Below are positions 20,143-29,301 of a stretch of 32,988 bases of DNA, piece by piece. The translations under genes and the position numbers were made by a program. The DNA is taken from assembly GCA_023139255.1 (NCBI GenBank), contig JAGLNY010000069.1, positions 1 through 32,988 on the forward strand, read 5' to 3'. The first letter of the stretch is position 1; each line of letters begins with the position of its first letter. This stretch comes from Spirochaetales bacterium. GTDB lineage: Bacteria > Spirochaetota > Spirochaetia > JABMQR01. The notes under the pieces are model-generated. The model was given only the letters and a program-made list of their open reading frames with translations. It was not told the origin of the DNA and searched no databases.

Positions 20143-21236
20143 TATTTACACTCTGGAAATATGTAACAAGGCAAATATTTTTATCTTTTCTTCCAGCAGT
20201 TTTCTGTTTTGTTTTTGTATTGGAATTTGTTGATCTCTTTGCAAATATAAACAGATATGTAATTAATAATGTAGATTTCATTGATATACTAAAGATTTTT
20301 GTTTTATATCTACCAAAAACAATTGCTTTTTCTTTAAGTCCAGCCCTTTTGTTTTCAGGTACTTTTGTTCTTGCAGGCTTATATTCAAACAATGAATTAA
20401 TATCGATTTTAAATGCAGGTATTTCCTATAGAAAACTCATAATTCCTGTTATTGTTATTGGTATTTTTATGAGTTTATTCAGCTTTTTTTTTAATGAATA
20501 TATAGTTATTTCTACATTTAGAATGAAAAACGAAATTTCATCTGAACTTCTGGGGTTTTCCAGTTCGTTTAATAACACACAAATTGTTCTAAAGGTAAAA
20601 GTTGACAATCCGGAAGATACGTATATTGTATATTATGCAAAATATTATGACGATGAGCAGAAAAAAATTAACGATGTTGTAATCTTATACACTGAAAGCG
20701 GTAATACTTTAACTAAACGGGTAGATGCTTCATGGGGAAAATACAATGAGAAAGGAATTTGGGAGCTGAATGATGCTATAATTTATGATTTTTCAGGATC
20801 GGGAGTGAATCCACAATTTAAAGAAATCTATTCAGATTCAAATCTTAATCTTCATCCTGATTATTTACGAAATACGTCTGCAGATATTTCCGAATTAAAG
20901 ATTAATGAAGCTCGAAGATTGTTAGATCGTGTCAAAAAAATTAGCTTCATAGAGTATAGATCATATTATACGGATTTTCTTGAACGGTTTTCCTTTTCTT
21001 TTACACCTTTGATTGTTATTATGATTTCCAGTGCTTTCGCCTGGAGATTTAAGAAAAATATACTATTATTCAGTATTCTACTAAGTTTATCAATATCAAT
21101 ATTCTATTATGTAATTGAAATGCTGAGTATTATTTTTGCTAAACAGGGATTTATTTCGCCTGTACTTGGAGCCTGGTTGCCTTTTTGTATTTTCTTTCTT
21201 TTTGGGGCTCTTGCACTTAATTCAGTAAAAACTTGA
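20139..21236 (+). CDS. LptF/LptG family permease (second paralogue)
   Basis: LWKYVTRQIFLSFLPAVFCFVFVLEFVDLF; NNELISILNAGISYRKLIIPVIVIGI; C-terminal TM cluster. 4-nt overlap with preceding permease. Confidence 0.88.
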   Translation: MIFTLWKYVTRQIFLSFLPAVFCFVFVLEFVDLFANINRYVINNVDFIDILKIFVLYLPKTIAFSLSPALLFSGTFVLAGLYSNNELISILNAGISYRKLIIPVIVIGIFMSLFSFFFNEYIVISTFRMKNEISSELLGFSSSFNNTQIVLKVKVDNPEDTYIVYYAKYYDDEQKKINDVVILYTESGNTLTKRVDASWGKYNEKGIWELNDAIIYDFSGSGVNPQFKEIYSDSNLNLHPDYLRNTSADISELKINEARRLLDRVKKISFIEYRSYYTDFLERFSFSFTPLIVIMISSAFAWRFKKNILLFSILLSLSISIFYYVIEMLSIIFAKQGFISPVLGAWLPFCIFFLFGALALNSVKT

Positions 21237-21245
21237 GGCTGTAAT

Positions 21246-22370
21246 ATGGAAAAACTTTTTAACCTTATTCATAAGGATTCTGGATCAAGCGCAAGAACTG
21301 GAAATATCCGATTATCACATGGAAATGTTAAAACACCTGCATTTATGCCGGTAGGTACAAATGGGACCGTAAAAGCTGTTCATCATTCAACAGTAGATAA
21401 AATTGGTTATAAACTTATTCTAGGTAATACTTATCATCTCTATTTACGTCCTGGACTGGATGTAATAAAGGAATTTGAAAGTCTACATAAATTTAGCAAT
21501 TGGAAACACAATATACTCACCGATAGTGGTGGTTTTCAGGTGTTTAGTCTTGCAGCTTTACGAAAAATAAAAAAAGAAGGAGTTACTTTTAGATCACATA
21601 TAGATGGATCCTATCATGAGTTGACGCCGGAAAAAGTTGTTGATGCCCAGATTATTTTTAATAGCGATATTTCCATGTGCCTGGATGTCTGCACCCCACC
21701 GTCAATCTCTGAGAGAGAGGCGATTGATGCACTTAAAATAACTCACACATGGGCAGAAAGATCATTAAAACACAGAAACAACTTTCCGGAATATTCAGGA
21801 AATCTTTTTGGTATTATTCAGGGAAACTTTTTTAAAGATTTACGTAAGAAAAGCGCATTAATAATTTCCGAATTAGGATTTCCAGGGATTGCGATCGGCG
21901 GGCTTTCAGTTGGTGAGCCGTTTGAGGTTTTTAAGGATATGCTTTCACACACTGTTCAGTTTATTCCTGTTGATCGTCCTCTTTATGTTATGGGAATAGG
22001 TACTCCTGAGTATATTTTAGAGGCTGTTGAAAATGGGGTAGACCTTTTTGATTGTGTTTTTGCAACTCGGACAGCAAGAAATGGTGCTGTTTTTACTAAT
22101 CATGGTATGATAAATCTAAAAAAAAGTTTTAATAAATTTTCTCGGGAACCTATCGTAGAAGGATGCTCTTGTGCAGCATGCACTCAATACTCAAAAGGAT
22201 ATCTTCATCATCTTTTTAAGGCAAATGAAATGTTGGGACCAATGCTTGCGAGTGAACACAACCTGACATTCTTATATGATTTTCTCTTTGATATACGGAA
22301 AAACATTCAAAGTAATAGCTTTAAAAGTTATAAAAATAATTTTTTGGAAATGTATGGTAAAAAAAAATAA
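21246..22370 (+). CDS. tgt: Queuine tRNA-ribosyltransferase
   Basis: TPAFMPVGTNGTVKAV, LGNTYHLYLRPG, ILTDSGGFQVFSL, GIAIGGLSVGEP, zinc motif CSCAACTQYSKGYLHHLFKANE. Confidence 0.98.
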   Translation: MEKLFNLIHKDSGSSARTGNIRLSHGNVKTPAFMPVGTNGTVKAVHHSTVDKIGYKLILGNTYHLYLRPGLDVIKEFESLHKFSNWKHNILTDSGGFQVFSLAALRKIKKEGVTFRSHIDGSYHELTPEKVVDAQIIFNSDISMCLDVCTPPSISEREAIDALKITHTWAERSLKHRNNFPEYSGNLFGIIQGNFFKDLRKKSALIISELGFPGIAIGGLSVGEPFEVFKDMLSHTVQFIPVDRPLYVMGIGTPEYILEAVENGVDLFDCVFATRTARNGAVFTNHGMINLKKSFNKFSREPIVEGCSCAACTQYSKGYLHHLFKANEMLGPMLASEHNLTFLYDFLFDIRKNIQSNSFKSYKNNFLEMYGKKK

Positions 22371-23922
22371 CATGTTAAATACTTCAAAAAATTCCAGTTC
22401 TCTGGTTTTTATGGTTTGTACACTTATTTCAAGATTGTTAGGAATTGTACGAGTCCGACTAATCTCTACATATTTTGGTGCCAGCGGTATAGCAGATGTA
22501 ATAAACTTCACATTTAATATTCCCAATAATTTTAGAAAACTTTTAGCTGAAGGGGCTTTATCATCCGCTTTTATTCCAATTTTAACAAAGACTGTGCAGC
22601 ATGATGAGCAATATGTACATGATAAGTATGCACAAACTTTGATACATAGAATAATGACATTCCAATTACTCATTCTCTTACCAATATCCATAATAGTATT
22701 TTTAGTTCCAGAGACAATAATTGGATTTCTTTCAGATTTTACAGATCTAAATCAAATAACAATTTCTGCTGCCTTATTAAAATATTTTATTTTGTACCTT
22801 ACGATTATATCAATAATAGCTGTTTTACAAGCAGCATTGCAATGCAGATCAAGATTTACAATAACAGCTTTGTCACCCTTGGTTTTCTCAGTCTCAGTTA
22901 TACTCTCAATTGTTTTTTTATCTGAAAAATATGGTGCTATATCTATGGGTATAGGAGTTTTGATAGGAGGATTGCTTCAGGGATTGTTGCTTTTACCTAT
23001 ATATTATCGGATAGGTTATAGTTTTCGTATCAACCTGAAATTCTATAACCCCTATTTTATCTCTGTTATGAAATCCTTTGTTCCAGTAGTTATTACTTCA
23101 ATCATTCTTATTGCTTCACAACAAGTATCATATTTTTTAGCAACAGGACTTCCTGTTGGAGGGGTTACAGCTTTATCCAATTCACTTGTATTCTGGCAAA
23201 TGCCTTATGGGGTATTCTATATCTCAATTGCTACCGTTTTATTCCCAGCAATGAGCAGGTGTTATCACGAATCAGATAGAGTTGGGCAGGTAAAAAATTT
23301 AGAGAAAGGTATTGGCTACATTATTGTTTTCTTGCTTCCTTCAGCTCTGCTTTTAATGTTTCTAAGTGATGAATTGGTATTCACTATTCTTCAGAAAGGA
23401 AAGTTTAGCCCTGAAAACGCAATGCGAACTGCTAAATCCTTACGATACTTCACTCCAGGTTTAATATTTGCAGGTATTTTTAATTTTAATCAGCGTTTTT
23501 TTTATTCCATTCACAAATTTACCCATACTGTATATATAGTTATTATTTATGCAGTTTCTGATATTGTTATATCAATACTTTGTATAGCATTGAATCTGGA
23601 TGTAGCTGCTTTGGGGATCGGGAGCTCCTCCGCTTATTTTCTATCAGTTTGTGTACAGGGATTCTTTATTAAAAAAGAATTACCTGAAATACGGTTTTGG
23701 CAACTTTCCAAATATGCTTTTAAAATTATACTGGCAAATATACCATTAGCAGCCGGATTGCTGATTTATCATTTTTCAAATACAATTTGGTTTATTCAGG
23801 GAAGTACGTTATTGAATTTCTTTATTCTCTTTACATTAGGTCTTCTTTATTTAGTAATAGTAATATTTTCTTACCGAATGTTTCATATCGATTTTATTTA
23901 TAAAAAAAGCGAATCGACCTAA
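22354..23922 (+). CDS. murJ: Lipid II flippase MurJ (MviN)
   Basis: MVCTLISRLLGIVRVRLISTYFGASGIADVINFTFNIPNNFRKLLAEGALSSAFIPI. ORF track start 22276 overlaps tgt heavily; ATG 22354 or 22372 is likelier. Confidence 0.95.
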   Translation: MVKKNNMLNTSKNSSSLVFMVCTLISRLLGIVRVRLISTYFGASGIADVINFTFNIPNNFRKLLAEGALSSAFIPILTKTVQHDEQYVHDKYAQTLIHRIMTFQLLILLPISIIVFLVPETIIGFLSDFTDLNQITISAALLKYFILYLTIISIIAVLQAALQCRSRFTITALSPLVFSVSVILSIVFLSEKYGAISMGIGVLIGGLLQGLLLLPIYYRIGYSFRINLKFYNPYFISVMKSFVPVVITSIILIASQQVSYFLATGLPVGGVTALSNSLVFWQMPYGVFYISIATVLFPAMSRCYHESDRVGQVKNLEKGIGYIIVFLLPSALLLMFLSDELVFTILQKGKFSPENAMRTAKSLRYFTPGLIFAGIFNFNQRFFYSIHKFTHTVYIVIIYAVSDIVISILCIALNLDVAALGIGSSSAYFLSVCVQGFFIKKELPEIRFWQLSKYAFKIILANIPLAAGLLIYHFSNTIWFIQGSTLLNFFILFTLGLLYLVIVIFSYRMFHIDFIYKKSEST

Positions 23923-23939
23923 ATTAAGTCAATCCGCTT
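23900..23939 (-). terminator. Intrinsic terminator of the minus-strand greA transcript, overlapping the murJ stop codon
   Basis: On minus strand: AAGCGGATTGAC-TTAATTTAG-GTCGATTCGCTT (12-nt arms, two mismatches) followed by a T-run (A-run on + at 23902-23908). Confidence 0.7.
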
Positions 23940-23960
23940 ACTCTTCGAACTATCCGCTAA

Positions 23961-26636
23961 TTAAAAAATAAAAGCAGTAATACTATTAATTCTATAAGAA
24001 TATTCACGTTCGTTAATGATAAACTGTATTTCTTCCCCAACAGAATTATTCAGCAGTTTTGAACCAAAAGGAGCAAGATAAGAAATTATATTCTCAGAAG
24101 GATTTGATTCCCAAGGACCAAGAATTGTAAATGTCTCCTCACTGTTCTTATTTAAATTAGTCATTTGGACTATTGTCCCATATGAAACTTTTGATATGTT
24201 AATTTCTTCCTGTTTAACGATAGTTGCACGATCCAATTCATTAGTAAGTTTACCAACAGCTATGTTTAGAAGTTCCTGACGTTCTTTACCAGCCTTGTAC
24301 TCTGCATTTTCTTTTAGATCTCCTAAAAGTCGGGCTTCGCCAATTTCCTGAGAGTTTTGCGGGATTTCGACATCAAGAATTGTTTGAAGTTGTTTATGTT
24401 TTAAATCATACATTCTCTGTGTAACCAACAATCCGCCTGATATGGTTGTAGTACGGGAATTGTCTTCACCATGAAAAACAAAATTTGGGAATCTTTCCAT
24501 TATTATATGCTTTAACTCTATTAATACTGCAGGATCGAGTTCGTCGACATCTTTTACAAGACTATAAACACGTTTAATGGAATTCTGATCACTTTCATAT
24601 AGATACTGGTGAAGTCCTTTTTCGGTAAATAGGATTCCCGATATTATCTTACCAATTTTTCTATTAAAACTTACATCCTTTTTATTGCTTACAGCACGAT
24701 TAGATATATCCAGAAGGTGAAGTAGGGCGAGAAGGATTCTTTCAAAATCTATACCAATATAATCTTTCCAATATTCTCTGTCATAATATTTTACAAGCCA
24801 AAGAAACATTTCCGGCATTTCTTTATAGCGCGAATATGAATCATTAAATAATTGCAGTAAAGTATCATTAAAACCTTGGTCCTTCAATTCATCTATGATG
24901 AAATTACTCAAATAATAGGGAAATAGCTGCTTGAAAATCATATTCCAATCATTACGGAGAAACATTACTTCTTCCAGAAATGATCTCTTTAATTCAGCAT
25001 CCGGAAGATGAGAAAATATTTGATCTATATTTTGTATAGATGTAAATAAATCAGAAAAATTTACTTCAATATTCTGATTCAGAAAAGGGTAAGATTTTAC
25101 AAGCCGCTTAACGATTAAATAACTTGTTACTACAGTATCTGTAACATTAGCGAAACTTTTTAAAATACTAATGAAATATGAGAAAATCTCAGTAAAATTA
25201 TCTGATTCGGGATCACTATTCTCCAGGAATTCACGAAGAATTTTTACCTTTTGATAAAAATCTTTTTCTGCTTTAAACATATTCAATGTTTTTTCCTCAT
25301 AGGAAACAGGTGTTTCTCTCACTGAATATTCATCGGAACGATCCGGATTAACACCAAAATATGGATCTGTCTTAAGTAATTTTTTAGCGGCGGTGTTCCA
25401 GGCAAGCCACTCATTTGCTGTAAGTATTGATGGTACAATTTCAGCTTTTATTTGTTTAAGACTGGCTGAATTATTGAAACTTGTTATAATTGTTCTTAGT
25501 GTCCATAATATATCCTGCTTTATTTTAGTTTTAAGCTTCTCTTTCGGGAAAACGCTTTTAATAACCCAGATATGATTTTTCAACAGCACATTTAAAGCAT
25601 TTACTGCCATCTTCAGGGACATTGGATGATTACGTTTATTAATAAAATCAATGATAAGTGAATCTTCAAGTATTTGCTGGATTCTACCAATTCCCCATGT
25701 TTTATGATGAACAAATGTTCCCTGATCAAAGGATATATGTTTCTCAAAATCAGCTATTGCTGCATTGATATCACGATAGGACTGTGTCAGATTTGTTTTA
25801 TCAATATAATCCTCAAGTTTACTATGATCTTTATATTTTGATCTGTAACAGGTTATAAGCCGCTCTCTAGCATCTGCATTTTTAGGTTGATACTGTAGAA
25901 TCTCTTTTAATATGTAAATTGATTTGTTCCAATTACTTTCTGCAAAGTATATTTCATACATACCCTCAAGCATTTGGGAAGCCCTGTCTTTGTTGAGTAT
26001 TTTTACCACTCGTAAAATAATATTAATCTGATTATCAAAATCATCGGGATTGTAAATCAATAATTTTTGCCAAATATCTTTTATCTGTGAGAAGTTCTTT
26101 GTGTTGATATAACGATGAAGTGCTTTCATAAAATAAAAAACTGCTTTTTCAAGATCATTTTGTTCTTCGTAACGATCAGCAATAAGTTTTATCAGGTCGA
26201 TTTCATCATAATCTACTTTTATTAATCTTTCCCAAACTGCAAATTTTTCTTCTTCATTTCCCAGATTGTCATAACATTCAGAAAGAGAACGGAGTGCGAT
26301 TGCATTTTCACCATATTTCAGGAGACTCAGACAAAGAAATTCAACGATTTGCCATTTTCTATTATCATAAAAAAGGTTAATAAGCTGAATTATGTTTGAG
26401 TCATCAATTAAATGTTTTTCCAATGAAATAATTCCGGAAATATATAGTGCAATAATACTGTTTTTTGTATGATTTAAATGCTCATCACAATTTTCCTTGA
26501 TTTTGATCCAGTCATTTTTATGTACATCAGAGCTCAAAAGGTCATCTAATTCTTCAAAATTATTAACTGTATAGCTGTTTATTGTTGCCCTTGTCCATTT
26601 TTCTTCATTTAGCATCTCTGCAATTTTATCGATCAT
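23961..26636 (-). CDS. greA: Large GreA-type transcript cleavage factor: TPR-like N-terminus + Tudor/CarD-like segment + C-terminal GreA domains
   Basis: C-terminal GreA coiled-coil signature EIGEARLLGDLKENAEYKAGKERQELLNIAVGKL and GreA C-domain VSYGTIVQMTNLNKNSEETFTILGPWESNPSENIISYLAPFGSKLLNNSVGEEIQF. N-terminal ~750 aa lack GreA similarity. SD ggag upstream. Confidence 0.92.
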   Translation of the reverse strand: MIDKIAEMLNEEKWTRATINSYTVNNFEELDDLLSSDVHKNDWIKIKENCDEHLNHTKNSIIALYISGIISLEKHLIDDSNIIQLINLFYDNRKWQIVEFLCLSLLKYGENAIALRSLSECYDNLGNEEEKFAVWERLIKVDYDEIDLIKLIADRYEEQNDLEKAVFYFMKALHRYINTKNFSQIKDIWQKLLIYNPDDFDNQINIILRVVKILNKDRASQMLEGMYEIYFAESNWNKSIYILKEILQYQPKNADARERLITCYRSKYKDHSKLEDYIDKTNLTQSYRDINAAIADFEKHISFDQGTFVHHKTWGIGRIQQILEDSLIIDFINKRNHPMSLKMAVNALNVLLKNHIWVIKSVFPKEKLKTKIKQDILWTLRTIITSFNNSASLKQIKAEIVPSILTANEWLAWNTAAKKLLKTDPYFGVNPDRSDEYSVRETPVSYEEKTLNMFKAEKDFYQKVKILREFLENSDPESDNFTEIFSYFISILKSFANVTDTVVTSYLIVKRLVKSYPFLNQNIEVNFSDLFTSIQNIDQIFSHLPDAELKRSFLEEVMFLRNDWNMIFKQLFPYYLSNFIIDELKDQGFNDTLLQLFNDSYSRYKEMPEMFLWLVKYYDREYWKDYIGIDFERILLALLHLLDISNRAVSNKKDVSFNRKIGKIISGILFTEKGLHQYLYESDQNSIKRVYSLVKDVDELDPAVLIELKHIIMERFPNFVFHGEDNSRTTTISGGLLVTQRMYDLKHKQLQTILDVEIPQNSQEIGEARLLGDLKENAEYKAGKERQELLNIAVGKLTNELDRATIVKQEEINISKVSYGTIVQMTNLNKNSEETFTILGPWESNPSENIISYLAPFGSKLLNNSVGEEIQFIINEREYSYRINSITAFIF

Positions 26637-26725
26637 CTACTCATCTCCAATACTGGTATCTACATCTTTTAAGCACATCTACAATCAAACATAATCCAGA
26701 ATAACATCCTGGAATTTGATAACCA

Positions 26726-26753
26726 TTTATAACATAATGAATTATTAACACAA
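26726..26753 (-). promoter_or_regulatory. Candidate sigma70-like promoter for greA
   Basis: On minus strand: TTGTGT - 16 bp - TATAAA in the divergent greA/rpe gap. Confidence 0.4.
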
Positions 26754-26934
26754 TACTCATTTTCCAAACTAATAAAACAGACAAAAAAGTTTTGTACTGC
26801 TTAATTAATGAGTAAAATTTACTGCTATAAGTATCCAGGATTTTAACAAAAAAGGATAGATTATATCAATACAAATACTGTTTTCAATCCATGCACTATA
26901 TAAAATACCCTATAAGTAATAATCTTTCAACCGA

Positions 26935-26964
26935 TTGATAATAGCTTCGCTTTCTGTTTATAAT
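26935..26964 (+). promoter_or_regulatory. Candidate sigma70 promoter for rpe operon
   Basis: TTGATA (26935-26940), 18-bp spacer, TATAAT (26959-26964). Confidence 0.72.
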
Positions 26965-26970
26965 GATTTC

Positions 26971-27630
26971 ATGGATAAAAAGAAAATAATTATAGCACCT
27001 TCAATTCTATCAGCAGATTTTTCAAGTATTTGTGAAGCGTTATCTGTAATTGAGAGCTCTGGAGCAGAATGGGTACACCTTGATGTGATGGATGGTTTTT
27101 TTGTTCCAAATATAACTTTTGGACCAAAATTTATTCGAGACATACGTGCCGGATCCTCGCTGATCTTTGATACACACTTAATGATACATCAGCCTGAAAA
27201 TTTTATTAAGGATTTTGCTGATTCCGGATCTGATTATATAACAGTACATTATGAAGCTTCATTGCATCTCCATAGAACAATTCAGGAGATTAAATTGTCT
27301 GGTAAAAAAGCAGGGATTTCATTAGTACCATCAACTCCGGTTGAAGTACTTGAAGATATTCTTCCAGAATTAGACCAGGTTTTGGTTATGACTGTTAATC
27401 CAGGATTTGGGGGTCAGACTTTAATTCCATTTTGTGTTGATAAAATTGCAAAATTAAGAAATATGTGTGACAGGAAGAACCCTGATTGTAAGATTTCTGT
27501 TGACGGTGGGGTAAACAACGATACTATTTCTGTATTAAAAACCGCTGGAATTGATGTTGCAGTTACTGGGAGTGCTTTTTTTTCATCTCTGAACCCTACT
27601 GAATTTGTTAAGATTCTTAAAAACAGGTAG
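26971..27630 (+). CDS. rpe: Ribulose-phosphate 3-epimerase
   Basis: IIIAPSILSADFSSI, WVHLDVMDGFFVPNITFGP, DTHLMIHQPENFI, MTVNPGFGGQ, ISVDGGVN. Track start TTG 26935 coincides with a -35 box; ATG 26971 preferred. Confidence 0.97.
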   Translation: MDKKKIIIAPSILSADFSSICEALSVIESSGAEWVHLDVMDGFFVPNITFGPKFIRDIRAGSSLIFDTHLMIHQPENFIKDFADSGSDYITVHYEASLHLHRTIQEIKLSGKKAGISLVPSTPVEVLEDILPELDQVLVMTVNPGFGGQTLIPFCVDKIAKLRNMCDRKNPDCKISVDGGVNNDTISVLKTAGIDVAVTGSAFFSSLNPTEFVKILKNR

Positions 27631-27682
27631 ATTGATTTTTATCTTATACATGATATAAAAAGCATAGAAGTATGAGGAAATT

Positions 27683-28129
27683 ATGCGGGCAGTCGTTCAA
27701 AGAGTACTAAAAGCAGAAGTTACTATTGATAAAAAATCTTATGGAAAAATATTACATGGATTACTTGTTTTTTTAGGAGTTGAAAAAGATGATACAGAGA
27801 AGGATCTTGATTATCTTGTAAATAAAATTGTAAACGCAAGAATCTTTCAGGATAAAAACAATAAAATGAACTTATCTGTATTGGATATTTGCGGTGAGGT
27901 TCTTGTTATCAGTCAATTTACATTATGTGCAAATGTACAGAAAGGAAACAGACCCTCTTTTAATAATGCTGCTGAACCTGTATTAGCTGAATTATTATAT
28001 AATAACAGTTTAGAAGCATTTTCAAAACATGTGCATACTGAATATGGAGTATTTGGTAAAATGATGAATATTGAGATAGTTAATTCAGGGCCTGTAACAA
28101 TTCTTTATGATTCAAAAAAGATTTTTTAA
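27683..28129 (+). CDS. dtd: D-aminoacyl-tRNA deacylase
   Basis: MRAVVQRVLKAEVTI, GLLVFLGVEKDD, LSVLDICGEVLVISQFTLCANVQKGNRPSF, NSGPVTI. Confidence 0.97.
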   Translation: MRAVVQRVLKAEVTIDKKSYGKILHGLLVFLGVEKDDTEKDLDYLVNKIVNARIFQDKNNKMNLSVLDICGEVLVISQFTLCANVQKGNRPSFNNAAEPVLAELLYNNSLEAFSKHVHTEYGVFGKMMNIEIVNSGPVTILYDSKKIF

Positions 28130-28221
28130 ATTTTTTGATTTTTTGAATTTTTTTACTAAATAATTCTGTTATATTAGTATAAAGTAATTAGGTGATTGTA
28201 GAGATATTCGGTGGAGGAAAT

Positions 28222-29301
28222 ATGGCAAAGAAAAATAATATTTCATTTGTTAAACATGAAGAATTAAGTGAAAAGAATAAGGCAATTGAAGCTGCTCGTT
28301 TGCAAATAGAAAAACAATTCGGTAAAGGCTCATTAATGAAGCTTGGAAATGAGAAAATTGATTTAAACATTGGGACTATTCCTTCAGGATCTATAATGAT
28401 TGATGAGGCGCTTGGAATTGGTGGATACCCAAAAGGTAGAATAATTGAAATATATGGGCCGGAAGCATCAGGAAAAACTACTTTGGCTTTACATGCATTA
28501 GCTGAAACCCAGAAGCAGGGCGGTATCGCTGCATTTATTGATGCCGAACACGCACTTGACCCAACTTATGCAAAAAATCTTGGCGTGAACATTGATGAAT
28601 TATGGATTTCACAACCTGATACTGGCGAACAGGCTCTTGAAATAACCGAGTCATTAGTTCGTTCCGGCGCTGTAGACATAATTGTTATCGATTCAGTAGC
28701 AGCACTCACTCCACAAGCAGAAATCGATGGGGAAATGGGTGATTCACATATGGGGCTCCAGGCAAGGCTTATGAGCCAGGCGCTTAGAAAATTAACTGCT
28801 ATTCTCTCAAAATCACAGACCTGTCTCATATTCATAAACCAGATCAGGATGAAAATTGGAGTAATGTTCGGAAATCCAGAGACAACAACAGGCGGAAATG
28901 CTTTAAAATTTTATTCCAGTGTACGTATTGAGGTCAGAAGAATTGAAACTATATCAAAAAATGCTGATGAAGCTATCGGTAATAGGGTAAGAGTTAAAAT
29001 TGTCAAAAATAAAGTCGCTTCTCCCTTTAAAAAAGTTGAAATCGATTTGATGTTTGGGAAAGGAATCAGTTATTTCGGGAGCCTGTTAGATGCAGCAGTT
29101 AAATATGATTTAATTTCCAAGAGCGGAAGCTGGTATACCTATGGTGATAATAAAATAGGTCAGGGAAAAGAGAACGCTAAACAGTTTCTTGAAACACAAG
29201 TTGAAATCTCAACTGAGATTGATAAAATTTTACGAAATATAATGTTTCCTGAAGCAAATAAAAAAAATCTGATAAAAACTTCGAAGAATAAAATTTTGTA
29301 A
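28222..29301 (+). CDS. recA: Recombinase RecA
   Basis: [16 protein letters not shown], Walker [76 protein letters not shown] ggagg before ATG 28222; track GTG 28192 is probably upstream of the true start. Confidence 0.99.
   Translation: MAKKNNISFVKHEELSEKNKAIEAARLQIEKQFGKGSLMKLGNEKIDLNIGTIPSGSIMIDEALGIGGYPKGRIIEIYGPEASGKTTLALHALAETQKQGGIAAFIDAEHALDPTYAKNLGVNIDELWISQPDTGEQALEITESLVRSGAVDIIVIDSVAALTPQAEIDGEMGDSHMGLQARLMSQALRKLTAILSKSQTCLIFINQIRMKIGVMFGNPETTTGGNALKFYSSVRIEVRRIETISKNADEAIGNRVRVKIVKNKVASPFKKVEIDLMFGKGISYFGSLLDAAVKYDLISKSGSWYTYGDNKIGQGKENAKQFLETQVEISTEIDKILRNIMFPEANKKNLIKTSKNKIL

Noticed and set aside
26637-26934. Small RNA or inverted-repeat regulatory element (ATCCTGGA at 26706 / TCCAGGAT at 26834) in the greA-rpe gap
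   Set aside because: Only 8 bp separated by ~120 nt in AT-rich sequence; plausible by chance. Gap mainly explained by divergent promoters.
28141-28221. SOS (LexA) box upstream of recA
   Set aside because: CTGTTATATTAGTATA has one half-site (CTG) but no matching CAG, and no CGAAC-N4-GTTCG box is present; not supportable.
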